NCBI GenBank assembly: GCA_049999805.1
Contig: JBNGIO010006333.1
Location: 114,802-154,056, forward strand
Direction: 5' to 3'
Length of the DNA: 39,255 bases
DNA from: Folioceros fuciformis
Taxonomy: Eukaryota; Anthocerotophyta; Anthocerotopsida; Anthocerotales
The translations under genes were made by a program, and so were the position numbers. This document shows, piece by piece, positions 1 through 8,837 of the stretch. Numbering within the stretch: the stretch's first letter is position 1; the number at the start of each line of letters is the position of its first letter. The notes beneath the pieces were generated by a model. That model worked only from the letters and a program-made list of their open reading frames with translations, did not search any database and was not told the DNA's origin.

Positions 1-143
1 CAATTCAGCTCCCTGGAGTCCTGGACTATGCTAGTACGCGGATCCGCAGGAGTAGTAACATTTTCCAGAGTGCGCTGTCATTTTGGTGGGTTGCTGTTTC
101 CTTCGCGCAATAATCAGACTTGAAACCCTCACTCTTCGTGCAG

Positions 144-1590
144 GACCTTCCTGAGGAACCACCAAAGTATCTGCTGGCAATGGCTGCACCCATCAGAAGC
201 AGAGTGCACGTAGACTACATGATCCGACGGGTAACGGCTACCTCCGATGACCATCTTGAGTGATACACCGGGACATGGAAATGAGTTTTAATGGAACACG
301 GATGTAAATATGCTGCCCTGACAGTGACACACTCTGTGTTGCAGTTTCCTGCAGCAAATTTTACTGTTGTTTTGTTTCATTACGACTCCTCATCCCTCGG
401 CGAATGGGCAGAATTTGAGTGGAGCAACCGAACCATCCACATCCAAGCCCAAGGCCAAGGGAAATGGTACCTTTCTCGGCTTTGACAAAAGTTGAATGGG
501 TGCCTGATACCGTAACACAGTCATTCAAGTGCGGTACTCGTTCTGACTGCTGTGCGCTTAAGTAAATGCGCTGTGTACTTTTCTCTGCTTGCCATTTGGA
601 TGACAGGTGGTTCGCCAAACGCTTTTTACACCCAAGTGTGATTTCCGCCTATGAGTATGTGTTCTTCTGGGATGATGATCTTGGGATGGACAACTTCCAT
701 CCTCTAAGGTTAGACACCGTCCAATTTTGTTCATGCGTTCCGGTAGGGCTTTGTATGTACACTGCGAACCCTGACGTAATCTTTGTTTTGCCAAGGTTTT
801 TAGACATAATGAGACGCAACTCCCTTGAAATAGCTCAACCGGCCCTCTTCCCGTTCACACAAGTGCACCACAGCATTACCAGATTGGTGAATGGTTCAGA
901 GTTTCATAAAATCGACCCGTCCAATCCCCTGGTAGTGGGGGGGAACAAATCCGATTGCGTGGAAGCCATGTGGCCTCCTTGTGCTGGGTGCGTGACTTGC
1001 ATCTTTTTATGCGTCTGAAGCAGGCCCTGCCTTTCTGGCACGAAAGTGACTTACTGGCAGTGATTTGTGGAGTTGGAAACAGATTTGTAGAAGGTATGGC
1101 ACCGGTCTTTTCAAAGAAGGCGTGGGCTTGCGTGTGGCACATGATCCAGGTCTGTAATTCACTTCTTAGAAGCATGACGAACTTGTAGGCTTTGCCTATC
1201 CTGTTTGGTGTGTAGGAGTCAGAAATGGTTGTTGGACTGTTGGTTTTAACTTGCAGCAGCCCCTGTGCAGAATGATCTTGCGCACGGGTGGGGGATTGAT
1301 CTTTCCTTTCACGTATGTGCAAATGGTCCAGGCCACGAGAACATGGGCATCATCGATGCGGAATNNNNNNNNNNNNNNNNNNNNNNNNNNNNNNNNNNNN
1401 NNNNNNNNNNNNNNNNNNNNNNNNNNNNNNNNNNNNNNNNNNNNNNNNNNNNNNNNNNNNNNNNATCCTGACCCTGTGCCCCGTTGCTTCTCTGGAGACA
1501 GCACTTCACTGCCATAAGAAATGGTTTTTTCTGTCACAGATTTTCCAGGATACAGGAAAAACTTTCAAGAGCGTGGTACGTAGTGACTGA
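144..1590 (+). CDS. DUF707 family protein (partial, multi-exon, gap-interrupted)
   Basis: Spliced exons at 144-230, 345-466, 607-708, 796-987, 1083-1149 and 1271-1364 (running into an N gap) join in one frame. They read through KYLLAMAAPI, NFTVVLFHYD, KWWFAKRFLHP, FFWDDDLGMDNF, PPCAGFVEGMAPVFS, ACVWHMIQ and NDLAHGWGIDLSFHVCA, the conserved blocks in the order of the plant DUF707 family (often labelled 'lysine-ketoglutarate reductase trans-splicing related'). Introns are GT-AG, and the KWW and HPLR codons are split by introns. The 5' part (signal anchor and stem in family members) lies beyond or near the window edge. The 3' part is partly lost in the gap; a candidate last exon at 1540-1590 (starts IFQ, ends in TGA) is weak. 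The biochemical role of the family is unknown. The acidic WDDDLG block resembles metal-binding motifs of glycosyltransferases, which is inference only. Identity is solid; both ends are uncertain. Confidence 0.85.
1365..1464. other. Assembly gap (100 N)
   Basis: Exactly 100 N, the usual placeholder for a gap of unknown size. It interrupts the DUF707 exon just after the conserved IIDAE residues, so part of the coding sequence is missing. Confidence 0.99.
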
Positions 1591-2523
1591 ACTTCTTTTC
1601 AATCTAGATCTAGCGCACGATGGTAGTAGGCTTATGCATGCTACAGCTGTTGTCGTACTTCACAACGCAGGCTCTGTGTCTGGTAATGGCGGCAGGTTGA
1701 GGAGAGAAGTGCAGTGGAGGACGAGCTTTTCCGCAGTCGTTGGCACGCAGGTCTGGCGTACGATTGGAGTCATCCTTGCCCGTAGGCGGACGAACTCGGT
1801 TCACATAGTGCCGTGTTCGATCTCAGTAAAAGTATTTTCTGGTATCGCTGTCGGGACGGCCATCCAAGAATACCCGGGGTGACATCTGTACCCTCGGTTC
1901 CATGGGAGCTCCACAGTCCAGTCTAGCCCCATCGAGTCCAATCGCCTGACTACGGTGTTACGGTGTCCCGAAGGAAAGCCCTACCGGCCCCCGCGAAAAC
2001 GTCCGTCTCGTTTCGTCCCAAAATCCGAACTTAGAATGGAGCTTAACACGCGGCCTGCTGATTGGCCGCTGGTTGTTGACGGAAGCAAGTGATTGGCCGA
2101 CCTTTGTAAGCGTGACATGGCACGCCCAGTCAGCATCGAGATGGATGTGTTCGGTGGTCGGGAATAATAAGAAACTGGCTGGGAGGCACTTTCTGTAGTG
2201 GTGAAATTTCCCGCTGTTCCGATTTACCTGCAGAGGAGAGGGAGCGGATTATCACGTAACTGCAGTCTCCGAATGCGAATTCCCAGCTGGAAGAAGGCTC
2301 ATGTATGCGTCGCATTGGTTTGCCGGTGTGTCGGAATTCCTGCACCTGCCTGTTTCTTGGTACATGCGAGGTGCTTTCTAGCTCGATCTGTTTGCATGTT
2401 ATGTGGTCTTTGCTAAACAGTTGTCTCTAAAGCTGCTTTTTGTTGTGTGCTCAGGAGTCCGGTAGTGCCTTGTTGACGGCAAGGGAAAGAATCGGGGGAG
2501 GACGCGGCTTTTCACATTAGCCG
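1591..2523 (+). other. Intergenic region and PDI upstream sequence
   Basis: No gene recognised. It should hold the 3' end of the DUF707 gene and the promoter and leader of the PDI gene. The notable element is a pair of inverted CCAAT boxes, listed separately. Short reading frames here lack family resemblance. Confidence 0.6.
2059..2099. promoter_or_regulatory. Paired inverted CCAAT boxes upstream of the PDI gene
   Basis: The 10-mer TGATTGGCCG occurs at 2059-2068 and again at 2090-2099, a 31-bp spacing (about three helical turns), roughly 430-465 bp before the PDI start codon. ATTGG is the reverse of the NF-Y site CCAAT. CCAAT boxes are part of ER-stress response elements in PDI-type genes, but I do not see a full ERSE with a correctly spaced CCACG. 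Regulatory use is inferred. Confidence 0.4.
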
Positions 2524-4766
2524 ATGGCGTGTCAAACGGGTCTCATCTGCCTCAATGCTGTGGTGCTGCTGCTCGCGATCTTGCATGGAAGTAGTATAGC
2601 GGCGGCGCTCTACGGACCGTCCTCTGATGTTGTCACTCTTAGCCCATCCAACTTTAAATCTAAGGTTTGATCTTTCGACCGTGAACGCCTCTCTGGCCAA
2701 TTGTTCTGCAAATCTCACCTGTGGGGAAGGAAAGAATGATTTCCGTGTGACTGGAGTGGTGCGTTTCTCGCCTTTGATCTTCAGGTGGTTCAAGCGGACG
2801 GGATCACGTTCGTGGAGTTTTTTGCCCCCTGGTGCGGGCACTGTAAAGCTTTGGCACCCGCTTGGGAGAAAGCTGCTACAGCTTTGAAAGGTTTGGTGAC
2901 TGTTGCTGCTCTCGACGCAGATGCACATCATTCGCTGGCTAAGGCAATGTCTCACGTCCACCTCGGTGCTTCTTACCTGAAAAGCTTCTTCTGGACCTTG
3001 AAGAGTCGTTGGCGTCGGGTTCTGTCGTCTGAGCTTTGAGACTCATGCAGGAATATGGTATCGAAGGGTTCCCCACCATTAAGATTTTTGGCGTGGGAAA
3101 ATCCCCAATTGACTATCAAGGGGCCCGAGATGAAAGGAGCATCGTGGACTTCGCTATCCAGCAGGTAACTGGTGTTGTAGCTCGTACGACTTTCTGCCTT
3201 GTTGCGAAAGACGGAACATCATGTGTTCTCTCGGTAGCTTGCCTGGCTCTGAAGACTCTCCTGGCTGGACAGGTGAAGGTCTTGGCACAGAGCAGACTTG
3301 GTGGCAAGTCGTCCAAAAAGGGGGGAGGCAGCAGTGCCTCTGTTGTCTTGACGGAGAGCAATTTCGATGAGCTAGTACTGGAGAGTAATGACCTGTGGCT
3401 TGTGGAGTTCTATGCCCCGTGGTACGCCGACCTGCTTGCCTCCTCCCCAGTCTTGCTCGTATACTCCAGGGTTCCCTCACACACCAATCTCTGACTGTGT
3501 TGACCAGGTGCGGCCACTGCAAGAAACTGGCACCTGAATGGAAGGCTGCTGCCAAGAATTTGAAGGGCAAGGTCAAGTTAGGAGAGGTCGACGGTGATGC
3601 CGAGAAGGTAGGTGCCCCACAGTATCTCTTGCTCGTGCCTGGTGTGGGTACTCCTGTTGTCGATGGTGAGTTCCCGTGGACGGAAAGCTTACCGTTTCCG
3701 TCTGATTATGCTGATGGTTTCATGCCTATTGCAGGGACTTCTGAGTAGGTATAGTATTACCGGGTTTCCCACAATTTTGGTTTTTGGGGCTGACAAGCAA
3801 AACCCAACAACTTACGAGGGTGGGAGAGTGGCGTCTGCCATTGAGTCATATGCACTTGAGCTGCTTCAAAATGTAGCAGTGGCCCCTGAGCTGGCGGAGC
3901 TTACTACTCCGGTGAGTATTTCGGTCCCTTATCCACAAGGGGCATGCTTCTTGCGCATATTGATTGTTGCTGTGCTGCTAGGCTGTGTTACGTCTTTGTT
4001 ACGTTTATACAATAGCAAACGTTGCACAAATCAACACCTGGCTATTTAATTTGAGGCAGCATTTCTGGAGGCTTTGAATGTTCTGCCACTCAGCATCCAA
4101 TTCTCCCTGCAGGACGTGTTGGTCAAGAGCTGTGGCTCCGCAGCCATCTGTTTTGTGACGTTCGTGCCTGACATATTGGACACAAAGGCAGAGGGCCGCA
4201 ACAAGTATCTTGACGTCCTTCGAACTGTTGCTGAAAAGTTCAAGAAAAATGCCTATGGGTGAGAAAAAAGCATGGCACTGCTTGGATGAATTTTGATGGA
4301 AGATGTGCGTGTGCTGTACTCTCACTTCGCGCCTTTGTTTTGAAACTGCAGTTATTTATGGGCAGCAGCTGGAAAGCAACCTGCACTCGAAAAGGCGTTA
4401 GGTGTTGGAGGCTATGGCTATCCCGCCTTGGTGGCTTACAACGTAAAGAAACGTGTCTATGCTCCTCTGCGGAGTGCCTTCGAGCTGGACGCTGTTGTGT
4501 AAGTTGAATGCCCTTCAGTTTTGCTGTGCGCGAGAAGCAACGATCACGTCCCGTGATCGGCTAATGCTTCTAAATGGTTTTCCAGGAAATTTATCTTCGA
4601 AGCTGGGCGAGGAGGCAAGAGCATTGTGCCAGTGGAAGGTGACCCGGAAGTTGTGACAACCGAGGCTTGGGACGGTCTGGACGGGGAATTGTTGGAAGAG
4701 GACGAGTTCTCGCTTGATGAGTTGATGGGAGACGACAGCTTCCCCGCCGGCAAGGATGAGTTATGA
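2524..4766 (+). CDS. Protein disulfide isomerase, P5/PDIL2-type, ER luminal
   Basis: Exons 2524-2664, 2785-2943, 3051-3164, 3273-3421, 3508-3607, 3735-3911, 4113-4258, 4352-4498 and 4586-4766 join in frame to 437 residues, the usual length of plant PDIL2-3 (animal P5/PDIA6). In order: a hydrophobic signal peptide (about residues 1-27), thioredoxin domain a with [10 protein letters not shown], a second thioredoxin domain with [10 protein letters not shown], then the non-catalytic C-terminal domain with [18 protein letters not shown] and [14 protein letters not shown], an acidic tail and a terminal KDEL for ER retrieval. It should form and rearrange disulfides in secretory proteins. The TGG of the second APWCGHC is split by an intron. 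The second intron appears to use GC instead of GT (AAG|GCAATG at 2944), because only that join matches the family spacing [15 protein letters not shown]. Start chosen at 2524 because a signal peptide follows directly. Confidence 0.93.
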
Positions 4767-5200
4767 AAAGGTTCGATCCATAGTGAGGAACGCCCAACTT
4801 ATGGACGGCATATGATATTTTTGCAGCATCTGGATGCGGAACCCAGGTGTCGAGATTGGTTGTCGTTTGATGAGGCGCAGGACAGACGTAGGTGGGTTGT
4901 TAGGAATGGATACATTGCCCGATTTTCGAAGTCGAAATTTCGCTAAAAATTAGACACATTGCCCCCCTCCTACGAATCGTAGGAGCTGTGAAAGACTTGC
5001 AGATTGTGAAACCATCCATTTATAGTTAAGGTGCGCATCGCGACTCTAAACCTTGTCAGGAGATGTGGAGGAGCGATAGTCCGAAACCTGGGTGGCCTCG
5101 GGGCTTGAAACCCTTGACAGGTGCATGTCATCAAAGCTCGTTGCTGTGGTGACCAGGAATTGTGGTGCACGCTGCGCCTTGTGCCCGTCTTCTACCAGCC
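4767..5200 (+). other. Short intergenic region, PDI 3' end to NDUFA2 promoter
   Basis: About 430 bp separate the PDI stop from the next start codon. It must hold the PDI 3' UTR and the NDUFA2 promoter. I see no convincing named element and no coding similarity. Confidence 0.5.
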
Positions 5201-5764
5201 ATGTCTTGGCGAGCGCAAGTTTCCCGCACGGTCCGAGAGCTTCGCATCCACCTCTGCCAAACATCCGACTCCAGCAATGCCACCCGGTATTCCATCGTCC
5301 CAGATTCACTTCCGTCTTTCGTCACAGGTTGTGCATGCGTGGTCTTTGCCTGCCCTCACCGGACGCCGTGAGAAAGCCATGATCCTCATCCTCACCAAGA
5401 CCGGTACCGCACCTTCTTGCAGAGACTTCATACTTCGGAACTACCAAGACTTGAAGCTTCTTAATCCAAGGCTGCCGATACTCATTCGGGAATGCTCTGG
5501 TATCGAGCCACGCCTGTGGGCCCGATTTGGTGCGTTTCCTCTTCCTCATTGCCTTCTTTGGGAATCTGTGGCTTGATATTAGCGTTTCAGGGGATAAATT
5601 GGCTGTGCCATATGGGTGCAGATCGTGGAGTTGAGCTGAGTGTCCCTCTCCAAGGTTTGGATGTCCATCAAATCGAAGGCAAGCTAGAAGCGCTATCTAA
5701 AGGTGGAAGTGATCAGGTTGATGTGGAATTACCGGCTCAAGAACAGCAAGCCCTGGCTGCCTAG
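5201..5764 (+). CDS. NDUFA2: NADH dehydrogenase (ubiquinone) 1 alpha subcomplex subunit 2 (complex I B8)
   Basis: Three exons, 5201-5286, 5423-5529 and 5622-5764, give 111 residues. The product starts MSWRAQVSRTVRELRIHLCQ and contains NYQDLKLLNPRLPILIRECSGIEPRLWARF, split here only by the description: NYQDLKLLNPRLP then ILIRECSGIEPRLWARF. This is the signature of the thioredoxin-fold L51/S25/CI-B8 family, an accessory subunit of the matrix arm of mitochondrial complex I. The third exon start at 5622 (GTGCAG|AT) was preferred over an earlier AG at 5589-5590 because it keeps the frame and gives ARFDRGVELSVPLQGL, matching the family ARYDMGVE block. The protein is about 12 residues longer than typical plant members because of a Gln/Ala-rich tail. 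Small single-domain proteins of this family lack a cleaved presequence. Confidence 0.92.
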
Positions 5765-6257
5765 ATTGCAGGTACACCCCTGAGCAGCAGGAGCTGAAAG
5801 TCCCTTCCCGTGGAGGAAAATTTGAGATGACGTTCCTGAAGGCAGCCAAATGATGTGATTGACTCTTTGCAGCTCACGAAGCCTGGCAGAGTTGAAGATG
5901 ATCTTCACGGCTTAACCCAGGAACCCTGGAGGCCTTTAATGGTGGGAGTGTAGGCTTGTCAGGCGGGCCTGTGTTTAGCGGCTGCCGTGTCTGGCGTCTG
6001 AATACACACTCTGTACTTGTCATGTTTGCCATAGGGAGTGTTCCAAAGCACGAGCGCAATTGTTTTGGCATCCGGAAGAACGGACTGGGAACATTCTTCC
6101 CAGGTCGAGCGTTTTGAAGATTTTGGTGCGTTTCCGCTCGCTTGTGGTGCGGTTGATCTTCAAGAGTCACTTCGAAAACACTTTTCTTTCCGAACCACTC
6201 GCTCTGTGGTAGTACTCGTGGAGGGATAGTAGTCGTTGGGAAGCGTGAAATACACAA

Positions 6258-6291
6258 GTGGAAGCAGCAATGCCGTGGAAGTAGCAATGCC
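6258..6291. repeat. 17-bp tandem repeat, two copies
   Basis: GTGGAAGCAGCAATGCC at 6258-6274 is followed directly by GTGGAAGTAGCAATGCC at 6275-6291, one C/T difference. Noncoding as far as I can see. Confidence 0.85.
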
Positions 6292-7145
6292 GTGTGATGG
6301 CAGTACCTCCGAGGACAGCGTGAAGTTAATCGCAGGCAATCCCGGGGCAAGGTCGTGGGGAGGCAAATCCTTGGAAACTGCAGAAATCATGTGAACGAAG
6401 CAGTATGGCAGTCCAGTTCACGGGGGACGACTCGGGATCACGCGTCCTGGCCGGTAAAATGTAGAGCTGCAGTTCTTGGAACGGTCCGAGCATTTTGGCC
6501 GGCAAGAAAGATCCAGGTTATCGCGGCGAAGCACGGAAAGCATGGCCCCATCGTTTCTTTGGCCAGGTTTAGCCGGCCCTCGTACACGCAAACATGTAGC
6601 GCGCAGGAGGCAGGCTGTGTAGAGTGTAGACAGTTGATGCGGAATCGCATCATGTAGCAGCAGCAGGAGCAGCTGTGAGGGATCATCGACCCCTGCACAC
6701 GCAAGAGCGGCAGTAGCGGCATTAGCAGTGTACGTCCTCGGGACGACGATCCTTTCTCCAATCTCACTGTCACGGCACTGTGCCACACACCAACTCTCTT
6801 GATCGGCTCGCCTGGCCTGATCTGACCGATTCCGGCTAGGGCGGGGCCGCGCAGTTACCGAGGTGAAGCATGCGTAGTACGCGGGTAGAAAACCAGGCGG
6901 AGATGGAGGTGCGGTGCGGTGCGTCGAGGAAGCCAATAGCACGCCAGCTAGTAGCCGCGAAGGAAGGCCCGATCAGGGCAGGCGGCAAAAGGGCGGCAGG
7001 CAGGCCGAGTTGCAAAAAGGGGAGAACAGGGTAGGGGGGAGACTGATGATGCAAGACACTACTGGATGCATTTCAGGCAGGCTCTCCGAATGTCACGGTA
7101 AAAAACCAGAAGCACGGAGGAGGATCGGAGGCCAAGGAAATGGAG

Positions 7146-7159
7146 TCTCTCTCTCTCTC
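7146..7159. repeat. (CT)n microsatellite
   Basis: Seven CT units in the gene-free region upstream of the RLT-like gene. A plain dinucleotide repeat; CT tracts are common in plant 5' leaders. Confidence 0.85.
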
Positions 7160-7569
7160 ATGAGCTAGCGGATGCAGCGTGGAGCAGAGTAAAGGCGCTC
7201 CTGATCAGTCCTGACTAGCATTGCGCGTGCGGACCGCGGTGTGGAGGCATCAAGGCTCCCAGGACGCTCCAGCCGTCAATCGTGGCAGGGCACGATAGAC
7301 GCCGTGATAAAGCGTAGCACGGTGGCGGGGGCTGTTGTGTGATGTAACGGGGACACATGCAGGGTGGTGTCCGGGGGCCGGGAGTAGGCCCATCGCTGAC
7401 ACCTCCCCCTTCCCACCTTCCCCACCCTTCCTGTAGACGCGCGCAGGCAGCCACAGAGCCTGCGGCCGCTGCCAACAGGCCAAGAGGTGAATGTGGGGGG
7501 GATGATGCAACGCAGGGGTGGGGTCCCCATGCCATGCTTCCCGTTGGTCCCTTGGGCGGTGCGGCATTC

Positions 7570-7602
7570 TCGCGCGCGCGCCCACACACACACACACACA
7601 CA
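7570..7602. repeat. (CG)n-(CA)n alternating purine-pyrimidine tract
   Basis: A run of CG dinucleotides (about 7570-7580) passes almost directly into about ten CA units (7583-7602), broken only by CCC. Such alternating tracts are the classical sequence class for left-handed Z-DNA. It lies about 1.2 kb before the RLT-like start codon. Confidence 0.85.
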
Positions 7603-7858
7603 TAACAGAGAGCACGCCAGATCGGCAAAGCGGAAAATGGAATCCTTGTGCAAAGCTCCTACAGGCGAACCGGGAATCCGGATCAATTTCTACACACGAG
7701 AAGACGAAGCCGAAGACGGGATAGGAAGAAGGGAGGTGGAAACGGGAATGTTTCTGTTGTAAGCACGGATTGCAATTTGACCGACCGATAAGACGGTGGT
7801 GTTTCCTAATCGGGGGCTCCATTGACAGCCATTAACAGAAGTGCTTGCAGTGGGCCAA

Positions 7859-7948
7859 GCCAAAGCCGAAGCCAGAGCCAAAGCCACAGCCGAAGCCAGA
7901 GCCAAAGCCAGAGCCGAAGCCAGAGCCAAAGCCAGAGCCGAAGCCAAA
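7859..7948. repeat. Hexanucleotide array GCC(AAA/GAA/AGA), 15 units
   Basis: Fifteen consecutive 6-bp units of the form GCCNNN, with NNN almost always AAA, GAA or AGA and one ACA. The variants recur in an ordered way, suggesting growth by 12- or 18-bp slips. The antisense strand would read a Phe-Gly-Ser-Gly repeat, but no gene context supports translation. Confidence 0.9.
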
Positions 7949-8837
7949 GTGAGAAAAATGAAAAAGAAAGAGGAAAAAGTCGGTAAAGGAAAGAAAAGGT
8001 GAACGAACGTAGGAGGACATTGGTTGAGAGGAAACTGGTAGGTACCAGGATTTGTGAGTCGGCGGGCAACGGGGACCGCGACCAGATTACACACATACTA
8101 CATAGACCACTTCCACACTGGGCTCGACTCCCCTCACTCAAGCACCCTGAATCTCGATTCCCGCTTGCGATACTCGGACGCCATGGCATTAGAAATAGAA
8201 ATAGAAATTACAGTGGCTATAGGTGCTTGCGGCGTGAGCATCAATCTGAGTTTGAGTTTGGTTGTTCTGAGTTGTTTGTTGGATTGTAATTTGCATAGGC
8301 CGGGCGAGAGCGGGTGCGTGAGGGTGTGGGTGTGGGTATGCAGTGAAGTCTGCAGTCTGCTCTTCTGGGCCATGACCTGCACTTCCGCTTCTTCTTTGTC
8401 AATTTCATGCCAGCATATCGGCCCCCCCGGTCCTGTGCTGTCCCGTCCCAGCTCTGCCACCCTGCCTCGGTATCCTAGGCCCCAGCTGCTGCTACTGCTA
8501 TATGTACCCATCGCTGATGTAGCAATTTCATGCCAGCCCATCGTCCCTGTGCCCATCCCCTTGCTGCTCCTGCTCCGCTCCCAAGGGGTCCTGGGAGCAG
8601 GACTGCCTTTTCACCTGCCTCTGCTGCTCCCCCTGCTCGGCCTAAGCTGGTGGTGCTGCCCATCGCCTGCTGCTGTTGCTGTTGCTGTTGCTGCTGCTGC
8701 CCCTGCCCTTGCCCCGGCCCCGGCCTGCCGTGCTGCGGGGTGGGAGGGAGCCCAGATCCCTCAGCCTTCTCGTCCTGATCGCGCGCGACCCTTGCTGTTG
8801 GTGGCTCTCCGATTACTTACTGGTCTTGGAGAGTAGG

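Larger units (their letters stand above)
5765..8837. other. 3-kb region without recognised gene; likely RLT promoter and leader
   Basis: Nothing here matches a protein family I know on either strand. Reading frames are short, overlapping on both strands and of low complexity. The right half (about 7100-8837) is rich in simple repeats: (CT)n, (CG)n(CA)n, a GCC-hexamer array, (AAATAG)n and CTG/CTT runs, a composition common in long plant 5' leaders. The left part includes the NDUFA2 3' UTR. One short stretch at 5771-5853 reads YTPEQQELKVPSRGGKFEMT in one frame before a TGA. It looks somewhat protein-like, but I cannot attach it to a gene. Confidence 0.5.

Noticed and set aside
1196-1590. Frames running through the N gap
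   Set aside because: Frames crossing undefined bases have no meaning. Only the DUF707 reading up to 1364 is supported.
5589-5621. Alternative acceptor for NDUFA2 exon 3 after TTTCAG at 5590
   Set aside because: It shifts the frame and loses the DRGVELSVPL match. The acceptor at 5621 keeps both.
7215-8189. Several overlapping minus-strand frames of 120-190 codons
   Set aside because: Composition follows simple repeats (CG/CA tract, GCC hexamers). No family similarity and no splice-consistent extension.
8054-8836. 260-codon plus-strand frame as a gene
   Set aside because: Low complexity, no domain, overlaps frames on the other strand, and lies in repeat-rich leader DNA. Kept only as a possible upstream frame.
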